DNA of 64,000 bases from Hericium rajendrae. Lineage: Eukaryota > Basidiomycota > Agaricomycetes > Russulales > Hericiaceae. Position 1 is the first letter of the stretch. Each line of letters starts with the position of its first letter. A program made the translations under genes and the position numbers. The stretch lies in NCBI GenBank assembly GCA_033439255.1, contig CM065883.1:1-64000 (forward strand). Direction: 5' to 3'. Shown piece after piece: positions 1-10,318 of the stretch. The notes beneath the pieces were generated by a model. It was not told the origin of the DNA. It ran no database searches and saw only the letters and a list, made by a program, of their open reading frames with translations.

Positions 1-369
1 CGCTCCGTAAGACAATCCTGGTTCCTCAAATGACTGCCCCCCTCCCACGCACACGACTTTACGGTATCCCTTGGTTCGACCCGGCGTTGCGGGCGCGTTG
101 GAGTCCAATCACACTCCCCAAAACACGAGGATGCGCTAATGAGTTCTCGGCAACACAAATGCGCAGTCCAACGTGAGAGCGTTTTCACTCAATGTGCCCA
201 GCCAAGGGACATCCATTCCCTTCGTATCCGAGCGATCGTAATGGTCGCTGAATATCCGGCGCAGCCGTCCGGGTGCAGGCATTAAAAGGCCAGGTGAGAC
301 TTTTGTGCGCGGTCTACGTCCACACGCGATCTCCTCTCTCCGCCGCGTCTGCATATTGTCGAGGCAAAA
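1..369. other. left flank and presumed promoter
   Basis: I see no gene here that I can support. A TTAAAAG stretch at 282-288 lies about 80 bp before the first start codon and could serve as a TATA-like element for the gene at 370. Longer open frames on the minus strand run into the coding exons of that gene and are shadows. Confidence 0.4.
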
Positions 370-1367
370 ATGCGTCTTTCGTACATCGCCCCTGCGCTCT
401 TGTCTTACGCGGCACTCGTGGCTGCCCAGGATCAAACTGTGAGTCCAACAGTCCTTCGCTTGTTGTTGTCGCTCACGCGAGACGCGCAGGTCATAGTGAA
501 CATCGGCGGAGAAACCGACACGCAAGGCGGCGTCTTCCAGTTCATCCCCAACCAATTGAACGCGACGAACGGCTCGACCATCACCTTCCAATGGAGCGGC
601 CAGTGAGGCTCTCATTCTACATCCCAGTGGTGGCAGAACGCTGACGCCGTTTGCGCAGCCCCGGAAACCACAGTCTCACCCAGTCGACCTTTGCCTCTCC
701 GTGCCAGCCGATGGACGGTGGCTTCGACTCGGGCTGGATTTTCATCCCCGCTGACGACACCGACACGTTCCCCACCTGGAATCTGACCATCACGAACGAC
801 TCGATTCGTACGGACGTTTCCCGCCGTGGTGTGGGAATCTCCATCTTACTCATTATCTGTAGCCCTTTGGTTCTTCTGCAAGCAGCTCGCGCCGTCGCCC
901 CATTGTCAGGCCGGCATGGTTGGGTAAGTGGGGGCATCCAGCCCGCTGCGATTTAGTGCTGACCTCGTGGCGTCTAGCGCCATTAACGCGCCCGGCCAGG
1001 GAGACAACAGCTTCCAAGCCTTCCAGCAAGCGGCGATCTCGTCCTCCGGCACCCCCGGCGTGAGCATATCTAACCAAATCGCCAGCCCCTTCTGCCTAAC
1101 GCTACTCTTCGCTTCTAGCAAAATGCCGTCGGTGCGCTCGTTGGATCGGGGGCTTCCGCCTCTGCGCCTCCCGGGCCCCTCACGGGCGAGATCACCGGCT
1201 TCGCGGTGCCCACTGCTAGTGAAAGCTCCTCTTCCTCCGCGTCGGGCTCCGCGTCGTCGACGAGCTCCAGTCCTGCATCTACAACGAGCGCGTCGAGCGG
1301 CATGTCGCTCACATCTAATGCGTTCGCGGTCATCTTCGCTGCGGTGCTGGGCATTAACTTGGCTTGA
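370..1367 (+). CDS. secreted GPI-anchored cupredoxin-like serine-rich protein
   Basis: A predicted extracellular, membrane- or wall-anchored protein of 240 residues with a plastocyanin-like fold; possible copper binding. Exons 370-438, 490-602, 659-807, 863-923, 978-1059 and 1119-1367 join in frame with GT-AG introns. Residues 1-19 form a signal peptide (ALVAAQ cleavage region). The core carries the family pattern: WSGHPGNHSLTQSTFASPC, then WFFCKQLAPSPHCQAGM, giving His, Cys and Met in the positions used as type-1 copper ligands. The C-terminal third is Ser/Thr-rich and ends in a hydrophobic tail (AFAVIFAAVLGINLA), as expected for a GPI anchor. This is the familiar fungal 'extracellular serine-rich protein' layout. 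Copper binding and oxidase activity are not shown; the fold assignment is firm, the role is not. The gene is convergent with the polymerase gene at 1943. Confidence 0.88.
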
Positions 1368-1942
1368 GCGTGTATGGCTCGGAGGCGTCCTGCGGGACTG
1401 TTGTCGGGAATGTAATACACACGCTGTCGTGCGTTGTGTCTCCCCTCATTATAGGCATGGTACTGTATCTTCTTCCGGTCTGTATGGAAATGATCTGTTG
1501 AAATCTTAAATCATCGTGCGCAAGAATATCATCCTGTACGCAGTCTTTTCTTGAACCTAGTCTTTTGCCCGTGATTCCGGTTCGTGAACCGTAACACGGT
1601 CAAGTAGTCATCGCATCTTATGGGTATTATCCGAAGAGATGCGAGTTTCAAATACAGAACACAGGTAGCACATGCTAAGAGTTCTCGTTTCACAGGTACA
1701 TGTCCTTTCAAACAAATACGTTGGGTGTGATTGGAGGGAGATGCCTGATTCCAGCTTCGGCCGATAGATCGTTGGCATGCTGTCGAATTTCCTGATCATC
1801 GACATACAGTAGCTTCGGGCTTCAGACTGCCAGTGAGGGTTAGAAGCCAGTCAATAGCGATGATCAAAGTTGTGTACAATAGTTATCAAGATCATGTACC
1901 AGAGCGATGTAATGCAAGATTAGATGTACATTCAACAGACGA
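1368..1942. other. convergent 3' intergenic region
   Basis: This stretch lies between two genes that end towards each other and should hold both 3' UTRs. It is moderately AT-rich. I see no coding potential, repeat or RNA gene. Confidence 0.5.
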
Positions 1943-4900
1943 CTATTGTACTTCGAGTGATACAGCAATACCCATAGATGCGAGCTCAGCACAAAGATAC
2001 CTGAATACATACGGAACCGCCACGATATCCAGATCCCCCCCCTTCCTCCCACTCCCTAGCACGTTCTGCGAGGGTATCGCGACGCGCACATCGTTGTGCA
2101 TGGGCGCCACAGGGTTGTCCACCGAGGGCCGCGCAGCGTCCGCCTGCTCCGCTTCAGCACGACATACGCGACAATATTCACCGCCAGGACCAGTGGCTTT
2201 TGGCAGCTGCGTCGAGCCGACGACAATCTCGCCGAGGCTGACATCGTCGTATCCGAGGGAGATAAGGCTTCCACATGTCCGGCAGACCCATGCGGTGGAG
2301 TAGTCTGAGCAGTTCATGAGACGGTCCTGCAGCAGGAAAGACGTCCCGTGGGCGATGAGTGCGTCGCGCTCCATCTCTCCGAAACGGATACCACCAGCGC
2401 GTTTTCGTCCCTGATACGATCATGAGCGGGCGCATACATGTAGGGCTGGGACTACGTACCTTCACAGGCTGTCTTGTGAGCGGATCGATGGGACCTGTTG
2501 TTCGGACCTGGAACTTGTCCAGCACCATGTGACGCAGTCGCTGGTAGTAGACAACGCCGAGGTAGATGTCTGCTGCGAACTCTTGCCCAGTGATGCCCGA
2601 GTACATCGGCTCACTACCATAGTAGTCATACCCAGATGCGAGCAGCTGCTTGCCAAAGTAGTCGATGGCAGTGTCGGTCTCCGAGAAGCTATAATAACAT
2701 ATCGTCAGTATCAATGTGGTACGAGAAGATCAAGCAGGACGCACGTGAACGGGGTGGCGTCCTGGGCAAGCCCGTGCATTGCGCCCGACTTCCCAGCCAT
2801 GCTCTCCACCAACATTCCGATTGTCATACGACTGGGGAATGCGTGCGGGTTGATGATGATGTCTGGTTGCATCCCGCTCTCGCTGAAGGGCATATCAACG
2901 GCGGGCCATTTTTGCGAGCAGACACCCTTTTGACCATGTCGCGAGGAAAACTTGTCACCAATAACGGGCGACCGCGTAATCCTGAGCGTGATATGGATCT
3001 TTTGCAGTTCTTGATCGCCAGCATCAGAGCCTAAGAAACTGGATGAGCACGCTCCCATGGCCTTCGCAGTGCTTCACATACCTAGTAGACGTACGTGCTC
3101 CACATACGCCGTCTCGTCGCCCTTGTACTTGACGAGGCGTGTGCGCCCGGTCGTGTCGTCAACGTACGCAGCTAAAGGATCACCTGGCTGCAGCCTGACC
3201 CCAACCAACGGCAGCCCGTCCCGATCCACGAACTGACAACATGGGTGCTGCTTATCGCCCTCCTCGGTTTTGATATCAGAACCAAGTCCGAAATGAAGGG
3301 TGGGCGTATTGGTCTTGGACGCGCCCCTTGTTTCCTTCAGATCTACGATTTGCGATTTGTATACGGTGCCGTATGCGAAACCGCGCTCATGTGCCGATTT
3401 ATTCAAGATCATGGCGTCCTCCATGTCATAACCCGTGTACGAGATGACTGCGACCACGGCGTTCGTGCCGTTCGGGAACGAGTCCATGCCGTAAGTATTA
3501 TGAAGGGAGGGTCGGACGATGGGTGTCTGGCCGGATTGAAGACGGTAGAGCTTGTTGTCCGTTCGATGCCTGATTGCGGTTGCTGGTGTACCCATTGTCT
3601 GCTTACCCATCTTTAAATGGGCCTTGGGTCAGTGACTTGCCACATCTCAGGAATTATTGTCATTACCTGACACTGATAGATATTTCGCGGACTCTGTGCC
3701 AAAATTCAGTCAATGCTCTTCGGTCGGAATAGCCGTGCGTACCTGGTTGAAATCAGAAAAAGGTGTCATGTTGGCCAAAATAGATAGGAAGTTCGTCGGT
3801 GCATGCTCGACATGCGTCGAGACACCCTGTTCTATCTCCTCCGGCTTGATCGCGATGTCCATGTAGACTTGCTCAAACGACCCGATCTGGTCGTCCTTGC
3901 CATTCGCAATATACTTTACCGGTCGCATCATCCGGGCACGCGACGAGAATAAAAACAAACCCGGGTATTGACCGCCCTCTGATGGTGGTACATAGCCGAT
4001 TTCCAAGTCCACAGGCACATTGTGCTTGCCCTCTGTCTTCCATATTCGAAGACTTGTTACGAGGTCCTTGGCTACGGATGGTCTTGCCCAACCGATGACA
4101 CGCCCGTCAAGCTGCACACACAAGTTTTTGCTTCCGTCTACCGAGGAAGAGAATGCCTGCGTCATGCCCTGTGCCATGAGCAGTGCTGGTATATGTGCGA
4201 CGGCGAGCGGCGCGGTGACGATTCGACATGTTCGCGATAAGTGATTGAGAAGGCCGCAAGGAGATCCATCGGGAGTATGCACCGGGCAGAGAAAACCTGA
4301 GAAGAATTTAGGTCAATATGCCATGCCACGAGATGCTTTCCGCGTACCCCAAGCCTCAGGAAGTAGCTTCCGGACGGTAGTGGTCTTGAGCTCTGCGAAG
4401 AAGGCTCCACGATGAATACATCTAAAGTGGCTGATATATCGATGCCAGTTCAACTTCTCCGCAACGATGGTGAAGCCTGACGCTTGTTGTAGATCAAGAC
4501 CAGTCGGTGATACGAGATTGCCAGTTGCCAGGAAATTGGCCATTTTTGCACCGATGTCAAAGTTGACTTTTGTCAGGACTTTGAGGAAGTACTTGTCTGA
4601 TCAAAGCCGGAAGGTGTGTTAGGACACGCATTGACCAATGAACCGCTAAAACGCACCGTTGAAAAAGTCCACAGAAGGTTCTTGTCGTCGGACGTCTTGC
4701 ATAATTTGATTCCGGATCTGGGTCAGAGCCTCCTCGAGCTTTTCCTTGATGATCATACCGTACAAGCTGCCGGGAAGGAGAACCTCCTGGTTCTGAGGCG
4801 AATCAGGGTTGTCTACACAGCAAGTCTTCGACACCAAAGCATAGAGCTTCCGGATCATGAAACTACACGTGAAATGTCTTAGTTAGAAGCATCAGGTGAA

Positions 4901-6211
4901 GACGTAGGATATTCACAGTAGCGTGTTGAACTTTTCACGAGGGTTTTCCAGGTGTACTAGCACCACCTTGCGCACAAGCCACGCACCCACTGCAAGGTTT
5001 GTCCAATCCTCCGGCAAGCCGAGCACAATTCTGAATTTGTCACCAAGATATTCCAAGCACTGATCGCCGGTGTAAAGCCTGAAGACCTTGAAACTGCGCA
5101 GGAGTAGCTCAACGCGGTCTGTCAAGAATGTGTTCTCGTAGTCCTGCATCATGATACCCTCGAAAACCTCGCGATCCGACGCCCCTATAAGCGCCTTGAG
5201 AATCAACATAATGGGCACGACATATTCCTGTTTCCGCCAGCTGAAGCGCAACATTGCGCTACCGTTAGAAAGGTAGTGAAGGGTGTTCGTAACGGCAGTT
5301 TGGTCAGGCCGAACGCAACGGATCTGGACTGCGTATGGTGTATACGACGGACCACGGTTGACGAAAGAGGGACGTGTGAGGGCAATGACATGGTTTCTCC
5401 GAGGAAGGATAAGGTAGCGGATGAGACGTTCATTTCCGTTGATTATGAAGTATCCGCCAAACTCCTCGGGCTCCTCGTGATGCTTGACGAGTTCTGCTGA
5501 TGACATTGACTTGACGTTGCATCGAACGGACTGTGATAGTTTAGATAAATGACGGGCTGGCGCCTCTTGGAAAGTGTACTTACTCGGACCATGATTGGAA
5601 CTAGTCCACAATCCTTCGTTGTCGCCTTTTCGGCTTCGCCCTCTACCTTCCAGCATATTTTGACGTTCATGCGGCCACGGTACGATGTCAATCGTTCTCT
5701 TGCCTATGGGGGAACACGAATGGAGGGGGACGGTTTAGATACTGTAGCAAAACATGTGTTAGGGACAGACCTCTGTCGGAAAGACTTTACGCTCCGTCGC
5801 CTGTCTATCCCTGTCAGAAACCATTGGCCTAGCAATGGAGACCTGCTCAATCCATACTTTATTCGCGTTAGAAGGCAAGATGAAGCATTAGAAGTAACAC
5901 TCACTGCTCATACGGTTTCCCCATCCTCCCACTGTACCGCTCTCCGTGCCCGGTCGACCATCTCCATCAAATGCTACTCGTTCGCCGATCTCCTTAATTC
6001 CCAGACTCAACAAACCACGTCCGTCTCCATCTCCAGAAGGAAGTCCTGAGTCGTCAAATAAAGCATTGAAGGATTCAATATGCGGTGTAACGAATTCATT
6101 AAGGATAGGAACGGTTAAGCCCTTGCCAGTGGGTTGCTTGAAATTACGTTCGCGGGTAAGGGTATTGAACGTGTGCTTGTACGCCTTTGAACGAGGGGCG
6201 ATGTCAGGCAT
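1943..6211 (-). CDS. RPA135: DNA-directed RNA polymerase I second-largest subunit
   Basis: This is the catalytic partner of the largest subunit in RNA polymerase I, which transcribes the rRNA repeat in the nucleolus. It reads as about 1,200 residues (usual for the family) in about 12 exons. It starts [18 protein letters not shown] at 6211, with introns near 5.9, 5.75, 5.57, 4.9, 4.63, 4.33, 3.7, 3.64, 3.06, 2.72 and 2.43 kb. The Rpb2 domains appear in order: [10 protein letters not shown] (protrusion/lobe), [20 protein letters not shown], the fork and external regions, [19 protein letters not shown], the hybrid-binding motif [19 protein letters not shown] with its Glu-Asp pair, and [20 protein letters not shown]. 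The C-terminal clamp has [17 protein letters not shown] and a zinc ribbon, CRTCG then CRVC. The Pol I type is chosen from the overall pattern (for example [17 protein letters not shown]) over Pol II or III. It is divergent from NUP98 across 257 bp. Confidence 0.95.
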
Positions 6212-6468
6212 GGCAAGTCATGCAAGGGCTCTGTGCCGTACTTGAGCTCAGCTTTGCCTTGCAGTTTGCCGCTTCAGCGCCTATGACGCGACCAAAAATT
6301 CGGCTGACTAATGAGCGCGCTATTTCCTTTTGGTTGGAGGACATGTTTGAGGCTCCGCTTGAATACCCCGCGCTTAGTCTTGCGCTGCCCTCAACGGCGA
6401 CGACGACGTGCACGGGCTGCAACGACCCTCTTTGTCTTTAATCTCTCATCTGCAGGGTCTCCTTGACG
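6212..6468. promoter_or_regulatory. bidirectional promoter region RPA135 / NUP98
   Basis: 257 bp separate the divergent start codons of the polymerase subunit and the nucleoporin, so both core promoters must lie here or inside the flanking 5' ends. A CAG-containing pyrimidine-rich stretch just before 6469 could be a 5' UTR splice acceptor. I see no recognisable operator. Confidence 0.5.
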
Positions 6469-9400
6469 ATGTTTGGAAACAACCCGGTGCAATCTTCTTG
6501 GTCAAATCCCCAAAATCCTCAGCAGCAAGGACAACAACAGCCTGCTGGTGGCTCCGTATTTGGGCAGCCGAACGCGTTCGGATCCGGTGGAGGCAAGTCA
6601 AAGCTCATGTTTTGCGCGTTTTCTTATAAATAACCCCCATCTTCAGCCTTCGGTTCAGGAAGTGCTTTTGGCCAGCCCCAGCAACAACAACAACAACCGC
6701 CAGCTAATCCGATGTTTGGAAATCTTGGGTCGAATCAGCCCAGCACAGGAGGGTCGGCTTTCGGTAGTGGTTCGTCCTCATTCATCTCCTGAGTCCATCG
6801 ATTACTTATACATGTATAGGTGGCGCGTTTGGCGGGGCTACCAATACTGCATCGACCTCTGCTTTTGGTGCTGCGAAGCCAGCGACTGGGTTTGGCGCGT
6901 TTGGCGGTGGAGGAGGGGGAGGCTCGACATTCGGCGGTGGAGGTGCATTCGGGGCAACGCCGAGCGCTGCACCAGCACCTGCGACTGGCGGTGGCTTGTT
7001 TGGGCAGGCAGCAGGGACAAGCACGGGAAGTGCGTTCGGTGGAGGCGGATTGTTTGGAGGGGCCAAGCCAGCGACGAGTGCCTTTGGTGGTGCTGCCGGT
7101 GCGTTTTTGATCAGTCATTGCCCATGTCTTTGCACAAGCTAAATATGTTTACCACAGCGATTAACCCTCAAGCTGGTGCTTATGACGGTGTTGCTCCTGT
7201 AACGACTGGGACAATCAGCCCTCCTTACAGCGTCTTCAGCGAGAAAGATACGGCTAATGCCAATGTCACACTCCAATACCAGAGTATCACATGTATGCCG
7301 CAGTATCGTGGCACTTCCTTTGAGGTGAGTTCTCTCGTGCCGAGGCATGTTGGCTTATGGGAATCGTGAAGGAACGCGTGCATGATCAATCTCTCGCGCC
7401 GTTGACCCTATCGTCGCATACCATGAGCCTACATTGCACAAGCCAAGGTCCTGTGTGTCTTCATGTTGGCTTACACATGCTGTTTATTGTTTAGGAACTT
7501 CGCTCGCAAGATTATCAACAGGGTCGGAAAACCGCTGGCGCAGGAGGCGCCTTTGGTCAGCCCGCTGCATTCCAGCCAACTCCCGCGCCGCAGCAACCCA
7601 CTGGAACAATGTTTGGCACAGGACAAACGCCGCAAACGGGTACCGGCTCGGCGTTTGGCGGCTTTAGGGGTACTGGGGCCCCAACCGCGGGCACGGGTAC
7701 GGGAGGGGCTTTCGGCGGCTTAGGTGGTGGCACGGGCGCGTTCGGCTCATTTGGCCAGCAGCCTCAGCAGCAGCCGGCCCAGCCTGCTCCAGCGTTTGGT
7801 GCGTTTGGTCAGCCTCAGCAGCAGCAGCAACAACCGAGTACTGGCGGCCTCTTCGGTGGGGGTGCCTTTGGCCAAGCCAAGCCTGCAGGGACATTTGGTA
7901 AGGACTATTCTGGCGTATCCCTCTCCTCTGGAGCTGACATCTTCTTTCAGGCGCCGGCGGGGCCTTCGGAGGCGGGGGTGCCTTTGGACAGCCTGCTCAA
8001 CAACAGCCGCAGCCGCAGGCGGGTACCGGCCTGTTCGGTCAACCCCAGCAACCAGGCGCAGTGGGAACGGGTGCCTTTGGTGGCGGCGGCGCCTTTGGTA
8101 TGTACTCATCTAGAGATCAAAGCAAATTCTCTCGTCTGACATATTCCGACAGGCGCACCTAGTACTGCACCAAAAACCGGGTTGTTCGGCGCAGCGCAAC
8201 CGGCGCCGAGCACAGGTGGTTTTGGTTTGTTTGGTGGTCAACAGCAACAACCCCAACAACAGCAACCTCAGCAACCCACGGGTGGTGGGTTGTTTGGAGG
8301 TTTCGGTCAAGCCCAGCCGCCGCAAGCCCAGCCGCAACCGACTGGTGGACGTAGGTTTTCTTTAGCTCCGAGATGTGTGTCAGAGGCTGATGTTTGTCTC
8401 TCTATTCCTAGTCTTTGGTGCCCAGCCTAGTATTCAACAGCCGCAACAGCCCACTGGTGGTCTGTTTGGGGGAACCGCTGGTGGAGGTGGTCTGTTCGGC
8501 GGCATGCAGCAGCAGCAGCCCCAGCAACCGCAGCAGCAACCGCAGCAGCCTCAACAAGCCGGGGGCTTCGGTCTTTTTGGTGGTGCGAAACCAGCCGCAC
8601 CTGCCATTGGCGGCGGGTTATTCGGTGGTGGTGGTGCATTTGGTCAACAGCCCCCGGCGCCAGCCGCACAGCCATCGGGTGGTCTGTTTGGGGGGACGCT
8701 CGGCCAGCCCCCTAGTCAAGCTGGCACTGGTGCTTTCGGTGGTGGTGGGCTTTTCGGTGCCAAACCAGCTGCGCCAGCGCCGGGAGCCCCCCAGCCGACG
8801 ACACAGCCTCTGGGCCCATCCCTCTTCGGGACCAGTTTTGGCGCTTCTGCTCTTGGTGCGCCAACTGTCGGACAGCCTGCGCAATTGCAAGCTTCCATCG
8901 CCCAACCCGTCACCGCAAATCTCCCCATCTTTTCCATGCTCCCTTCTGCGCCTTCAGTCCCGAGCTACGAGCAGCCGAAGAAGAAGGCGAGTTTATTCGA
9001 ACCCCCTCTACGAACCGCTGTTCCTCGCTCGATCGCATACCAGCCTCCTACATCGAAGCTGAGAGGTTACACGTCTATCATTTCTCCAGCGCCTTTCGTC
9101 GGAAAGGCATCTATCAATGGCAATATCTTCAGGCCAAACGGCCTCAACATCAGTGTCGCTGGTGGTCCAGAGGCGGCTTTGGGATCTGGCGCGAGAGCCA
9201 GTGTGAAGAAGCTTATCCTTGACAAGAAAGTCGACGCTTCCGAGCTACTGCGCCGCTCCAGCGCCTCGCCGAGCCCCGGGAAACCTGCGTTCAATCCTGC
9301 ACTCAGTGCCGCGGCACGTGAAAAGGAGGCCGCTTCGCGTCCGCTGCCGCTGCCTGCACCACCATCATCTCCCTCGCCTGCACAACGAGGTCGCGGCGAT

Positions 9401-9910
9401 CAAGGTCCCGCAGACCTTACCCGTGTCGGTGCCGCGCAGGTCGATGGCGCTGCTGAGCAGAAGCCACAAGAGGGCGATTACTGGACGGAGCCTCCGATCG
9501 CCCAGTTGGCGCAGCTGGGCTTCGACGGCCTGGCCGAGGTCCGTAATCTGAAGGTCGGCCGCATCGGATACGGCGAGATCGAGTTCCTCGAGCCTGTCGA
9601 TCTCACGACGCTGACAAAACTCAGCGACCTGCTGGGCGAGGTGGTCCGCTTCGACGACAAGGAGTGTTGCGTGTACCCCGATAGTGACGACGTCGACAAG
9701 CCGCCGCCGGGCAGCGGGCTGAACGTTCCTGCGCGTATCACGCTCTATCGCTGCTGGGCGCTCGACAAGGCGACGCGCGAGCCGATCAAGGACGCGAACC
9801 ATCCGTCTGCGATGAAGCACCTCAAGCGGTTGAAGAACATGAAGGGCACGAGCTTCGAGGGCTTCGAGATCGAGAAGGGCAAGTGGACCTTCACGGTGGA
9901 GCATTTCTAA
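6469..9910 (+). CDS. NUP98: FG nucleoporin of the Nup98/Nup116 type with GLEBS motif and autoproteolytic-fold C-terminal domain
   Basis: A nuclear pore component whose FG repeats form the permeability barrier and bind transport receptors. Exons 6469-6592, 6647-6769, 6820-7098, 7158-7324, 7495-7897, 7951-8097, 8153-8350 and 8412-9910 join in frame to 979 residues. The first intron has a GC donor. The N-terminus has GLFGG/FG repeats on a Q/G/A-rich background. A GLEBS motif (LQYQSITCMPQYRGTSFEEL) spans the exon 4/5 junction and should bind the mRNA-export factor Gle2/Rae1. More GLFG repeats follow, then a linker (LRGYTSIISPAPF) and the Nup98 C-terminal domain from EGDYWTEPPIAQLAQL to TFTVEHF. 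The stop codon follows directly after His-Phe, the residues that precede the self-cleavage site in Nup98-Nup96 precursors. There is therefore no Nup96 part and nothing to cleave. Confidence 0.93.
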
Positions 9911-10318
9911 TCTGAGGGAGTGGGACCTCGTTCGATATGTATCTATGCGCAGCAATTGTCAGCGCCTCTTTTCTATTTTCCCTCCATCTTTATGATCACC
10001 ACAGTCACATTTTGCTATGTCTGGTTATGCCCGTAGTTGTCTGTAGCGTAGTTTATCTGATACATATACTGTACATACGCTTGGCTGGAATATGATCAAT
10101 GCGATGTCTCACGATCCATACAGTACCTGCAACAGCAACTTGATTTCGCCAGGAATTCGTTAAAAATGCGTGAAGTCATGACATATCATTGCTCGATCGT
10201 AAGCTGAAGTACATCCACGCCGGGGAGTATTCTTAAATTCTACACCGCAGACAGGACAGAAGCCGGCCATCCTGTACCCAGAGACAACGCAGAACATGCT
10301 AGCCAGAGACATCCGGCC
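9911..10318. other. convergent 3' intergenic region
   Basis: This lies between the ends of the nucleoporin and the coiled-coil gene. It is AT-richer than its neighbours, as expected for two 3' UTRs. No coding or repeat signal was seen. Confidence 0.5.

Noticed and set aside
6473-7369. 298-codon frame at the start of the nucleoporin gene
   Set aside because: It is out of frame with the FG repeats and GLEBS motif, runs through introns and has no domain. The true start is the ATG at 6469.
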